Origin: Candidatus Omnitrophota bacterium
Lineage (GTDB): Bacteria > Omnitrophota > Gorgyraeia > Pluralincolimonadales > Pluralincolimonadaceae
DNA length: 63,185 bases
NCBI GenBank assembly: GCA_017992785.1
Contig: JAGONY010000003.1
Coordinates: 1-63,185 of the forward strand
Direction of reading: 5' to 3'
In this document: positions 33,622 through 41,472 of the stretch, in pieces
How the letters are laid out: the number at the start of each line of letters is the position of its first letter
Position numbering within the stretch: the stretch's first letter is position 1
Made by a program: the position numbers and the translations under genes
Notes under the pieces: generated by a model
The model's database searches: none
The model's input: the letters and a program-made list of their open reading frames with translations, nothing else
What the model was told of the DNA's origin: nothing

Positions 33622-33683
33622 TACTCCGCGTTCAGCTGCGGAGGATTTCGCAGAAATCCGACCAGCGTTTTGAACGCGGAGTA
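33622..33683. repeat. Structured element: 13-bp inverted repeat with nested hairpin
   Basis: TACTCCGCGTTCA (33622-33634) pairs perfectly with TGAACGCGGAGTA (33671-33683). Inside is a smaller hairpin GGATTT-N5-AAATCC (33643-33659). The plus strand continues AATTTTC, so it could terminate tRNA-Leu transcription. The two-level structure is larger than a simple terminator and may be a small mobile repeat. Confidence 0.65.
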
Positions 33684-33718
33684 AATTTTCTATTCCGCCG
33701 GCGTATAAGACGAGGGAT

Positions 33719-34387
33719 TTATCTTGCCCCGGCCTGCTTCAGGATCGGGATTATCTCTTGCCTGCCCTGGGACACCGCTTCCTGTAAGGGCGTCCTGTAA
33801 ACACCAACGCATCCGGTGCAGTATTTCTTATTCACATCTGCGCCTTTGGAAATGAGCAGCTTTACCATGTCCTTCTTATCGAATAGTATGGCCATAATCA
33901 AAGGGGTCTTCCCGCTTGGGCCGGCGTCATTTATGCGCGCTCCCTTAGAGATCAGCAGCTCCGCGTTTCCCATGTTCCCGTTGAATACCGCAAGGGTTAA
34001 AGGCGTCCATCCGTATTTCCCTTTCTCGTTAACATCCGCCTTGCCTTCAATAAGCGCCTTGACAGCTTCATTCCGGCCATTATCCACCGCTATCATCAAT
34101 GCGGTTTGGCCTTTATCATCCGTCCCGCGCGTTGAAGCACCGTAAGAAAGCAAAAGTTTAATGAGATTGGCGTTCCCGGCGAGAGACGCGATCATTAACG
34201 GCGTCCTGCCGTCCGCATCCTTTACATTCAAATTCACCCTGGACTTTACCATCTTCTCGATTTTTTTAGCATCGTTGCCTTTTATCGCTGCGATCAAGTC
34301 TTTTGAATCTGCCGCGGCAAACGAGGAATTGCCGGCCAATAGGAATAAAATTAAGGCGATCGCGGTCAGGCCGCTATTGTTTGACAT
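33719..34387 (-). CDS. Exported ankyrin-repeat protein
   Basis: A 222-aa protein with a signal peptide (GLTAIALILFLLAGNSSFAAA) and about five ankyrin repeats (DADGRTPLMIASLAGN, DDKGQTALMIAVDNGR, KYGWTPLTLAVFNGN, PSGKTPLIMAILFDKK, YRTPLQEAVSQGR). Ankyrin arrays bind proteins; being exported, it likely acts in the periplasm or outside. It is last in the region-5 run, 21 bp after the permease gene. Confidence 0.88.
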   Translation of the reverse strand: MSNNSGLTAIALILFLLAGNSSFAAADSKDLIAAIKGNDAKKIEKMVKSRVNLNVKDADGRTPLMIASLAGNANLIKLLLSYGASTRGTDDKGQTALMIAVDNGRNEAVKALIEGKADVNEKGKYGWTPLTLAVFNGNMGNAELLISKGARINDAGPSGKTPLIMAILFDKKDMVKLLISKGADVNKKYCTGCVGVYRTPLQEAVSQGRQEIIPILKQAGAR

Positions 34388-34408
34388 CTATTGACCCTCC
34401 TTTTATAT

Positions 34409-36400
34409 CTACACTCTTATCGGCAGTATCACGACCGGTATCCCCTCGTGGTAGAATTTCCTCTGCATCGAGAATACGGTGTAGTTATGGAGCAGCCTGG
34501 TGAGGAATGTCTCTTTCGGGAAGACGATCTGGCCGCCGAAGAAGACGGCCTGCGGGTACTTCTCGGTCAGCTTCAGCGCGAGTTCCGAGGCCTCCTGCAC
34601 AACATCCGTGCCAAGGGCGAATATGCCTTCGGCATGATAACCGTGTTCTCCGACGAATTTCACATACCTGCCTATCTCGCTTTTTGCGTGCGCTTCCAAC
34701 CTGTCAATCTCTTCCGCCCCCTTGAAATTTCCGGCGTCGATGACGCCTATCTGCAGGAAGACGAAATTCTTGAATGAATCCCCGAACAACCTGAATATAT
34801 TGAACAGCGTGTGCAATCCCGTCCCGTTGAAGCCGTTGACGAGCAGGACCGCCGTCTTCGCCTCCGGGTCGAACTCGCCCTTCTCCTTCTTTGTTATGCC
34901 GGGTATATTCTCGGCGCTTGAGAAACCGGCCGCCATGACGAGGCTGTCAAGGCGCTTCAGCAGTTTCGCGGTATTATCGTAATGCCTCTTTATCCATGTG
35001 ACTAAGAGCACCAGCGTGCCGGTGACGAAGATGGTTTTCCATCCGCCATCGTTGAATTTTATTATGGTAACCGACAGCAATATGAACGCTGTCAGCGCGA
35101 GGCCGATGCCGTTGACCGCAAGTTTCCTTCGCCAGTGGTCCAATCTTTTACGGTTGCTCCACCAGTACCGTACCATGCCCATCTGCGAGAGAAGGAACGT
35201 TATGAAAACGTTGATACTGTAGAGGACGACGAGCAACGCCACCGAGCCGCGCGTCGCGAGCATCATTATCAGCGCGGCGACGCCCATGATCATGACGCCG
35301 TTCTGCGTGACGAAACGGTCGCTCAGCGTAGCGAACCTTGACGGGACCCACCTGTCGAGCGCCATGTTGGCAAGTATCCTCGGGCCGCCGACAAAACCCG
35401 TCTGCGCGGCGACGAACAAAAGCAGCGCCTCGGAGACGAGAGTTATAAGGAGGAACGGCACTCCCCAGGCCCTGCTCCACGGGGCGGTCACGCTCTCCAG
35501 CAGCACTGCATTTATCGTTTTGCCTTCCTGGAACTGCACCCCGTAGAGGATATACGCGAGCATGAGCCCGAGGACAGTCACGGCAAGGGATATCGCCATA
35601 TAATTCATGGTGCGCTTGGCCGTCTGGACCTTCGGCTCGCGAAGCATAGGAAGCGAATTGCTTACGGCCTCGATACCGGTATAGGTACCCGCGCCCATGC
35701 TGTATGCCCTCATCACGAGCAGCACCATGCCCATCATGCCCAATTCCGCCGACGTCGTATAAAGGTCCTCCCTTGTGGCCGACACAACCTCCGGGAAATT
35801 CATCATATGGGTAACGAGCGCGTAGATGATAAGGAAAGCGTGCGTCACGACAAATGTGAGGAATATGGGCATAAGCACCGAGACCGACTCCTTTATGCCC
35901 CTGAGGTTCAGGACTATAAGGAAAAACACCACCGCCGAAGCGAAGACGAGCTTATACGGAAGGTAATCGGCCGGAAGGAAACTGAATAGCGCGTCCGCGC
36001 CGCTCGCGACCGAGACGGTGATAGTAAGCACGTAATCTATAAGGAGCGCGCAGCCGGATACCATGCCGGTGCGCGGCGAAAGGAGCTTGCTTGCTACGAG
36101 GTACCCGCCGCCGCCCGACGGGAATACCTCGATAAGCTGCGAATAGCTCGCGCTTATGACGAAGATCGTGATAGCCGTGGCAAGCGCGACGAATATCCCG
36201 AGGTACATATGGCCCTGCAAGGCAACGAACGCTTCCTGCGGGCCGTAGCATGAGGACGAGAGCCCGTCCGCGCCGATGCCTATCCACGCGAAGAAAGCTA
36301 TAAGCGATATCTTGTGGAAGAGCCGGGTATCGTGCGGGTCATGCGCGCCGCCGATGACTATATTCTTAAGCTTCTTGCCTATACCTGGTCCTGATGCCAT
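34409..36400 (-). CDS. APC-superfamily permease, KimA-like potassium importer
   Basis: A 663-aa protein with about 12 membrane segments to residue 470 and a long cytoplasmic C-terminal domain (TKTAVLLVNGFNGTGLHTLFN-like region). The first segment carries IGADGLSSSCYGPQEAF, resembling the B. subtilis KimA SSDALSSVAYGTEQ block whose Asp and Tyr bind K+. Both residues are kept. Amino acid transport is the alternative. The ATG is 3 bp after the MFS gene, so it is co-transcribed. Confidence 0.75.
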   Translation of the reverse strand: MASGPGIGKKLKNIVIGGAHDPHDTRLFHKISLIAFFAWIGIGADGLSSSCYGPQEAFVALQGHMYLGIFVALATAITIFVISASYSQLIEVFPSGGGGYLVASKLLSPRTGMVSGCALLIDYVLTITVSVASGADALFSFLPADYLPYKLVFASAVVFFLIVLNLRGIKESVSVLMPIFLTFVVTHAFLIIYALVTHMMNFPEVVSATREDLYTTSAELGMMGMVLLVMRAYSMGAGTYTGIEAVSNSLPMLREPKVQTAKRTMNYMAISLAVTVLGLMLAYILYGVQFQEGKTINAVLLESVTAPWSRAWGVPFLLITLVSEALLLFVAAQTGFVGGPRILANMALDRWVPSRFATLSDRFVTQNGVMIMGVAALIMMLATRGSVALLVVLYSINVFITFLLSQMGMVRYWWSNRKRLDHWRRKLAVNGIGLALTAFILLSVTIIKFNDGGWKTIFVTGTLVLLVTWIKRHYDNTAKLLKRLDSLVMAAGFSSAENIPGITKKEKGEFDPEAKTAVLLVNGFNGTGLHTLFNIFRLFGDSFKNFVFLQIGVIDAGNFKGAEEIDRLEAHAKSEIGRYVKFVGEHGYHAEGIFALGTDVVQEASELALKLTEKYPQAVFFGGQIVFPKETFLTRLLHNYTVFSMQRKFYHEGIPVVILPIRV

Positions 36401-36403
36401 ACG

Positions 36404-37627
36404 TTAACCCCTCACTGACCTGATATCATACCACATATAGGCGAATATAGGAACGGCAAGGAGCTCGATGCCTATCGTTACCCCGATCAGGAGCGGCAGC
36501 GAGACGTCGTAAAGCACGCCCATAAGCGCGGCGCCGATGAACATAGCCACACCGTAGACCGTATTAAAAATGCCGTAGCCCGTCCCCCTCTTCTTCATCG
36601 GGGTCAGGTCCGCGATCGCCGATTTCATTATCGTCTCGTGTATGCCCATCACGACGCCCCAGAGCAGGACGCTGACCGCGACGAGGGCTATATTCATCGA
36701 GAAAGCGAGCAAAGGTATCAGGGCCGATAAAAAAGGTATGGCTACCAGTGTCAACAGGCCCGCCTTCTCGTTCCTGCTCCTGTGTTTCATGACATCATAG
36801 GCCTTGCCTATCGCAAGGGCGGCGACGCCGTCGACCGCCATCGCGATGGCGTAGAAGAGCGGTATCTGCGCGTCGCTGAGCACGCCCTTCGCCTTAAAAT
36901 GGTATCCGAGCAGGGCGAAATTCACGAAACCCACCGTCGCAACGAGAGTAAACGCCGTATATATCCAGAAGACCTTCGATAATTTATCCGGTTCGGGCGG
37001 TTTATTCAGCGCGGCTTCCAGCTTCTCGGGGTTCGGTACGCGCAGATACGCGAAAAATACGCACACCATCACGAGCAGGAACGGGACCCAGAAGAGCCTG
37101 TAGCCCGCCTGGTATTTCGCGATATCGCTCCGGGTATTGCCGACCATCATAAAAAGCGCCATGAATATTAAAGGGCCGGTCAACGCGCCGAGCTGGTCCA
37201 TGAACTCAGATAACCCGAAACCGAAACCCGTCCCGACCTGCTTTGACGCCTGAGATACTATCGTGTCGCGCGCGGGAGCCCTGAGGGCCTTTCCGAGCCG
37301 CTCGAGGACAATGAAAAGCGCGGCCACCTGCCATACCCCTGTCAGCGACAGCATAGGGACGGTCGCAAGCATTCCGTAACCTATGAACGTGAAGAGCCAG
37401 TATGCCCTGGTCTTGTCGGCGAAATAGCCCGACAGCAGGCGTATCGCGTAACCGATAAATTCCCCGAGCCCGGCGATAAAGCCGACCGTCGCGGCGCTGA
37501 CGCCGAGCGTCTTCAGGTACGGGCCGTTCACGCTGCGCGCGCCCTCGTAGACGATATCCCCGAACAGGCTTACAAGCCCGAAGAGGATAATAAGGTTCAT
37601 CGCGGCTTTTCTGTTGTTATCTGTCAC
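36404..37627 (-). CDS. Major facilitator superfamily transporter
   Basis: A 407-aa inner-membrane carrier with 12 predicted segments. The loop between helices 2 and 3 reads SGYFADKTRAYWLF, an MFS motif A variant (G-x-x-x-D-x-x-x-R/K). LERLGKALRAPARDTIVSQ and YGIFNTVYGVAMFIGAALMG resemble the YbfB/tetracycline-type MFS_1 group. The substrate is unknown. Its start overlaps the acetolactate decarboxylase gene by four bases. Confidence 0.85.
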   Translation of the reverse strand: MTDNNRKAAMNLIILFGLVSLFGDIVYEGARSVNGPYLKTLGVSAATVGFIAGLGEFIGYAIRLLSGYFADKTRAYWLFTFIGYGMLATVPMLSLTGVWQVAALFIVLERLGKALRAPARDTIVSQASKQVGTGFGFGLSEFMDQLGALTGPLIFMALFMMVGNTRSDIAKYQAGYRLFWVPFLLVMVCVFFAYLRVPNPEKLEAALNKPPEPDKLSKVFWIYTAFTLVATVGFVNFALLGYHFKAKGVLSDAQIPLFYAIAMAVDGVAALAIGKAYDVMKHRSRNEKAGLLTLVAIPFLSALIPLLAFSMNIALVAVSVLLWGVVMGIHETIMKSAIADLTPMKKRGTGYGIFNTVYGVAMFIGAALMGVLYDVSLPLLIGVTIGIELLAVPIFAYMWYDIRSVRG

Positions 37628-38406
37628 TGCCGCTCCGCTTTCTCAAGCGCGTCGCCCACTCCGTCTTCAAGGACGGCGGAATAAAATTCCTTGTCGCCCG
37701 GCAAGGAGACCGAATAACGCTCCGTATAATCTAACTCAACTACCGCGCGTTTCACCCTGAAATCCAGCAGGTGCCCGCCGGTGTTCCTTCCCTCAGTGAT
37801 AAAATGCATATGGTATCCGGGCAGGTTAAAGCCCGCGGCATAGCCGGGGCACCTGAAACCCACCACCGTGCCCTTTATCTCCTTTAGCTCGAATACCGAC
37901 TGCCCTTTTACCGCTTCCGATAACGGGGCATACGGCTTCTTCTGCGGCGGGACGCTCCTCGTCTTCACATAATCAAAGAGGCCCTCGATCTTGACGGCGT
38001 AAAATATATTCTTCGTAGGCAGGAGCGTATCTATGTATCCCTGGAGCTGTTCCATCTCCATCGGCTTGTCGACACAGATGAGCTTGTCCGTCTCAAAGAA
38101 TGTCACCGCGGAGAATGGGGTCTTTGCGATGCCGGATACGGGATACGCGAGCCCGTCGGACTTCACCTGGAAGAACTCGCCGTCTACCGCCAGCATCTCC
38201 CCGTCGAGCGCGTTGAACGTCCCTATGCCGAAATCCCCGCGCTTCTTAAGCTCGTTAAAGTCCGTATCGCCGTCATAGATGCCGCCCGAGAGCGCGTTCA
38301 GGGTGGAGACCTGGAAAAGGACATCCCTATCGCCGCCGGAGTTTGAACAACCGGCCGCTGCGGCCGAGATCATTACAACCGACAGGAGGCAAATGAGGTT
38401 TTTCAT
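37624..38406 (-). CDS. Alpha-acetolactate decarboxylase, exported as a lipoprotein
   Basis: A 260-aa protein of the BudA/AlsD family, which converts acetolactate to acetoin. It shows STLNALSGGIYDGD, FGIGTFNALDGEM, FYAVKIEGLFDYVKTRSVPPQ, and the zinc-binding histidine block GYHMHFITEGRNTGGHLLDF. The N-terminus is a lipoprotein signal with AAGC (Cys near residue 20), so the enzyme would be anchored outside the cytoplasm, unlike most family members. No acetolactate synthase gene is nearby. Translationally coupled (ATGA overlaps) to DUF1805 and MFS genes on either side. Confidence 0.88.
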   Translation of the reverse strand: MKNLICLLSVVMISAAAAGCSNSGGDRDVLFQVSTLNALSGGIYDGDTDFNELKKRGDFGIGTFNALDGEMLAVDGEFFQVKSDGLAYPVSGIAKTPFSAVTFFETDKLICVDKPMEMEQLQGYIDTLLPTKNIFYAVKIEGLFDYVKTRSVPPQKKPYAPLSEAVKGQSVFELKEIKGTVVGFRCPGYAAGFNLPGYHMHFITEGRNTGGHLLDFRVKRAVVELDYTERYSVSLPGDKEFYSAVLEDGVGDALEKAERQ

Positions 38407-38711
38407 GCGATCAGCTCGAACGCCTTTGTGACTTCCATTCCGACGGTTATCCCGAGCTCCGCGGCCTTCCTGTTGACTTTCGATATCTTTCGGGCCGGAA
38501 AACGCTCGAGCGTGCCAATCGGATTGTCCGGAGTACTCTCGACCATCGCCGCGGCCGTATTGAACCTGTCTATCGCCTCGAGGTCAAAGACGCCGCAGAC
38601 AAGGAAACCCTTCTTCCCGGTCACCATCAGTATGCTGAACCCAGACCATTTGACCTGGACCCCCTCAACAAGCCCGTTCTTCGTCTCGTATGACCTTGTT
38701 ACCGTTTCCAT
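38403..38711 (-). CDS. DUF1805 (YunC-like) protein
   Basis: A 102-aa protein with the DUF1805 core: GLVEGVQVKWSGFSILMVTG, KGFLVCGVFDLEAIDRFNTAAAMVE, and a C-terminal extension. The Met at 38711 follows AAGGAGGT by nine bases and is preferred over an upstream Met at 38801, which would lie deep in the anti-sigma gene. Function of the family is unknown. It overlaps the anti-sigma gene by 13 bp and the decarboxylase gene by 4 bp. Confidence 0.8.
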   Translation of the reverse strand: METVTRSYETKNGLVEGVQVKWSGFSILMVTGKKGFLVCGVFDLEAIDRFNTAAAMVESTPDNPIGTLERFPARKISKVNRKAAELGITVGMEVTKAFELIA

Positions 38712-39184
38712 CTTGACGATACCTCCTTCTGCTGCTCGTGGCGGTGTTTCGCGTCCATCGATATTATCAATGTCCGGATGCCCTCGCTCTCGGACACCCA
38801 TTTGAGCCCGAGTATGAGCGCCGCCACAAGGAATTGCGCGAAATATTTCGGCGCGGTGAACGACAGCGTGAACGCTATTACCGTGGCGGCAAGCCAGATA
38901 TAACTTTGCATCCTCTTCTTCCCCGTATCCATCTTCGCAAGGCCTTTCGCTTTTTCTTTCAGTTTTGCCGGCGTATCCGCGAGGGCGCCTTCGGCGAGCA
39001 TGCTCTCTGCCGTATGCGCCGCCCTGATATTCTCAAGGCATGCCGCACAGGCCGAAGCGTGCTCTTCAAGGCGGTCCTTCTCCCATGGGGTCATAGCGCC
39101 GCCTATATACCTGGCCAGCACCGCCTCATCGGGGCAAGGTCCCGTCGCCTTCACTTCATGCGGATTACTTATGCTCTTTCCCAT
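38699..39184 (-). CDS. Zinc-finger anti-sigma factor, membrane-bound
   Basis: A 161-aa protein with an N-terminal zf-HC2/ASD domain containing the HxxxCxxC motif (EEHASACAACLENI, about residues 41-54). One or two membrane segments follow (about 93-130) and there is a short cytoplasmic or periplasmic tail. It directly follows an ECF sigma gene by one base, the standard arrangement for a sigma/anti-sigma pair, so it probably holds the sigma factor inactive until an envelope or redox signal. Confidence 0.88.
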   Translation of the reverse strand: MGKSISNPHEVKATGPCPDEAVLARYIGGAMTPWEKDRLEEHASACAACLENIRAAHTAESMLAEGALADTPAKLKEKAKGLAKMDTGKKRMQSYIWLAATVIAFTLSFTAPKYFAQFLVAALILGLKWVSESEGIRTLIISMDAKHRHEQQKEVSSRWKR

Positions 39185-39185
39185 A

Positions 39186-39809
39186 TTATAGTAGACGTTT
39201 CTTTTCGAGTTTTTCTTTCAGGTTTTTTTTCGCGCGCGCGACCGTCGTGGAGACCGTGTTCACCGGGAGCCCCAGGGCCGCGGCTATCTGCGCGTGCTTC
39301 ATCCCGTGCAGCAGGCTCATCCTTGCGGCCATCCTCTCCTTCGGGTTGAGCCCCCCTATCGCCGAAACCAGTTCCGCGCGGGCCTCGTTAAGCTGCGCCT
39401 GCCTGTCCGGGCCGGCCGCGCCAGAAGGCAAGGCCTCCTCGAGCGTCCTGCCGTCGTCTTCCTTGTATATCCGCTCATATAATGACACGGAGGACGGGGG
39501 GCTCTGCCTCCTCGCCCTCCTGAAATGCTCTATTGCCGCGTTGCCGGCGACCATCGCGAGCCACCCCGCGACCTTGCCGGGCTCCCTGAGCTGGCTTAAC
39601 TTGCCTCCGGCCCATAAAGCGACAAAGACATCCTGGTGGATGTCGTTGATGTCTTCCTCGCTATGGTCATACCCGTAACGCCTGAGCCGGTCGCGTATGG
39701 CCCAATAGACCACCTTCGAATACCTCTCGACGAACGCGTCCCACGACTTCCTGTCCTTCTTTATACAGCCGAGCACAAGTTCTTCGGGATTTTCGTTCGG
39801 GTCCATCAC
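39186..39809 (-). CDS. ECF-type RNA polymerase sigma factor
   Basis: A 207-aa sigma70-family protein. Region 2 is DINDIHQDVFVALWAGGKLSQLRE with GWLAMVAGNAAIEHFRRARR, and region 4 is LNPKERMAARMSLLHGMKHAQIAAALGLPVNTVSTTVARAKK cut into its helix-turn-helix. The start is GTG at 39809 or the adjacent ATG at 39806, overlapping the thyX stop. It is followed by its likely anti-sigma factor. Confidence 0.92.
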   Translation of the reverse strand: MMDPNENPEELVLGCIKKDRKSWDAFVERYSKVVYWAIRDRLRRYGYDHSEEDINDIHQDVFVALWAGGKLSQLREPGKVAGWLAMVAGNAAIEHFRRARRQSPPSSVSLYERIYKEDDGRTLEEALPSGAAGPDRQAQLNEARAELVSAIGGLNPKERMAARMSLLHGMKHAQIAAALGLPVNTVSTTVARAKKNLKEKLEKKRLL

Positions 39810-40420
39810 TCTTTAGGCATTATCTTTTCTTCGAAGGCCTTGGCCGTAACCGGCATCGTATCCCTGAATATCCTTAACAGGGCCTTAGCGTATTCGCGTA
39901 TCTCCGGCTGCGCTCCCTTATCGAGGCGCAGTTTCAGGAAGTTCATCAGGGAACGCGCGTTGACGGTCCAGTAATAAAGGGTGTATATGGAAAGCGGCAG
40001 GACGCCGCGCGCCTGCTCGCGCTTTATCCCGGACGATACCATCGATTCGTAGGCGTCGAAAGCGCCGTTTATCGATTTCCTGTATTTCTCAAGCTCTTCG
40101 CCCGAGAGCCCCTCAGGCGTGTAAAAATCCCTTTTCGCAAGGCAATAGCGCAGGGACATCTCGTTATACGTGCCGATGCGGTGGCGTATCCACTGGCGCG
40201 CCACAAATATCGGGCATTTGACGTCGAAACGGAAATAGGCGTGCTCAAAAGGCGTGCCGTGGTCCTTGATTATGAGGTGGCGGATGAGCTTAGCATCGGC
40301 GGCCTCACCCTGAGGTTCGCTCATATAACAGCGGCGGGCGGATTCTATGACGGCCTTGTCACCGCCCATTGAATCGACGAGCGCGACGTAACCGTTATCG
40401 AGGACTTTTATCTGCTGCAT
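39806..40420 (-). CDS. thyX: Flavin-dependent thymidylate synthase ThyX
   Basis: A 204-aa enzyme that makes dTMP from dUMP with FAD and methylene-tetrahydrofolate. The ThyX signature RHRIGTYNEMSLR (RHRxxxxxxxS) is intact, and the N-terminal SARRCYMSE and C-terminal LRLDKGAQPEIREYAKALL blocks are typical. The Met at 40420 gives the normal length; the upstream Met at 40492 would lie within the zinc-ribbon gene. Its stop overlaps the sigma-factor start. Confidence 0.94.
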   Translation of the reverse strand: MQQIKVLDNGYVALVDSMGGDKAVIESARRCYMSEPQGEAADAKLIRHLIIKDHGTPFEHAYFRFDVKCPIFVARQWIRHRIGTYNEMSLRYCLAKRDFYTPEGLSGEELEKYRKSINGAFDAYESMVSSGIKREQARGVLPLSIYTLYYWTVNARSLMNFLKLRLDKGAQPEIREYAKALLRIFRDTMPVTAKAFEEKIMPKE

Positions 40421-40556
40421 CTCTCTTTGCCTTTTCTTTCTTCTCGTAGCATTCCGGGCAGTTGTACATCGGCTTTGCCAGCGTCCTGTCATAGCCGGGA
40501 GCCACGACCACCCTCTTCACTTCGGGGACTTCACGTCCGCATGTATCGCATTTCAT
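40395..40556 (-). CDS. 53-aa zinc-ribbon protein overlapping thyX
   Basis: ATG at 40556 to TAA at 40395. The protein starts MKCDTCGREVPE and has a second pair CPEC near residue 33, so CxxC-N26-CxxC would bind one zinc. The tail is charged (YEKKEKAKRDAAD). AGGAG precedes the ATG by about 12 bases. It overlaps the thyX start by 26 bp. Function unknown; it resembles small zinc-ribbon proteins of the FmdB/DUF-type group without a firm family match. Confidence 0.7.
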   Translation of the reverse strand: MKCDTCGREVPEVKRVVVAPGYDRTLAKPMYNCPECYEKKEKAKRDAADKSPR

Positions 40557-40571
40557 TTTTTTCTTCTTCTC

Positions 40572-41399
40572 CTATTTAGGCCGGCGCGTTACAAAAGCCA
40601 GGAATACCGCTATTACGATAAACCCTATTATGACCACCATGACCGACGAGAACGACAGCGCCAATGCCGGCGCGGGCCCCGCGAAGACCGCTATGCCCCA
40701 TTCGCTCGGGTCGGCATAGACGTTCTTCGTCCCGTGCCAGGTGAACTGCAGTTCCCTTTTGTGCGTATCGCCGTCGTCGACCGAGATATCAAAATCTATC
40801 TTCCTGCCGATCTCCGGCTTGAACCCGCCGAGGACCCTGAAGGGTATCTTCGACTCGATTATATAGCCCTTATCCCACCTGATCGAAGCGACTTCTATGC
40901 CGCCTTCGTAATCGTCCCGTCGCCATACCCACTCCCCCGCCTTGATATCCTTTTCGTTGCCGGGGCTGATGCCGATCTGGTAGTCCTGCCTTACGAAGGA
41001 CATCCTCTTCGGGTCCGCGGTTTCGTCGAGGCCGAGCATTATCTCGAGCGCGTCGCCGTCCCAGATGTCCGGGCCTTCCTTGCTGTTGTCAAAGGGCACA
41101 TCATCGGTGACCTTCGCCGCCACATACAGCGCGTCGTCGTCCCATAGCAGGTAGATATCCGCGCTGAGGTCTTCCTTGCCCGTCCATACGTTATACATTA
41201 GTATTTCGTAGACCTGCTTATCCATCCTTATGGCATAACCGGGATATTTGCCCAGGTCGCAATCGACATTGACCGGCTTTACGGCCTTATGGATGCGGAC
41301 TTCGGGTTTCGGCGCGGGCTTGTCCTGCGCCTGGCACTGCTGGTGGGAAATTAAAAACAAGGAAAGGGCTGCTACGGCGAGCGGAAATATCTTTCTCAT
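40572..41399 (-). CDS. Membrane-anchored CBM9-like carbohydrate-binding protein
   Basis: A 275-aa exported protein: signal peptide (FPLAVAALSLFLISHQQCQA), a CBM9-like domain (WTGKEDLSADIYLLWDDDALYVAAKVTDD in pieces, IWDGDALEIMLGLDE, GYIIESKIPF, ISVDDGD, WGIAVF) and a C-terminal membrane helix (VMVVIIGFIVIAVFLAFV) with a short basic tail. GGAGG lies 5 nt before the Met at 41399. The same domain ends the GH26 enzyme and the 1026-codon protein of this window. It carries no enzyme domain, so it probably holds glycan at the cell surface or in the periplasm. Confidence 0.85.
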   Translation of the reverse strand: MRKIFPLAVAALSLFLISHQQCQAQDKPAPKPEVRIHKAVKPVNVDCDLGKYPGYAIRMDKQVYEILMYNVWTGKEDLSADIYLLWDDDALYVAAKVTDDVPFDNSKEGPDIWDGDALEIMLGLDETADPKRMSFVRQDYQIGISPGNEKDIKAGEWVWRRDDYEGGIEVASIRWDKGYIIESKIPFRVLGGFKPEIGRKIDFDISVDDGDTHKRELQFTWHGTKNVYADPSEWGIAVFAGPAPALALSFSSVMVVIIGFIVIAVFLAFVTRRPK

Positions 41400-41472
41400 C
41401 TGGACCTCCCGGGATTTCCTGTATTTTACCAAAAATCCCTGGACTGTTCCAGTGCTAAAGCAAAAGTGTCCC

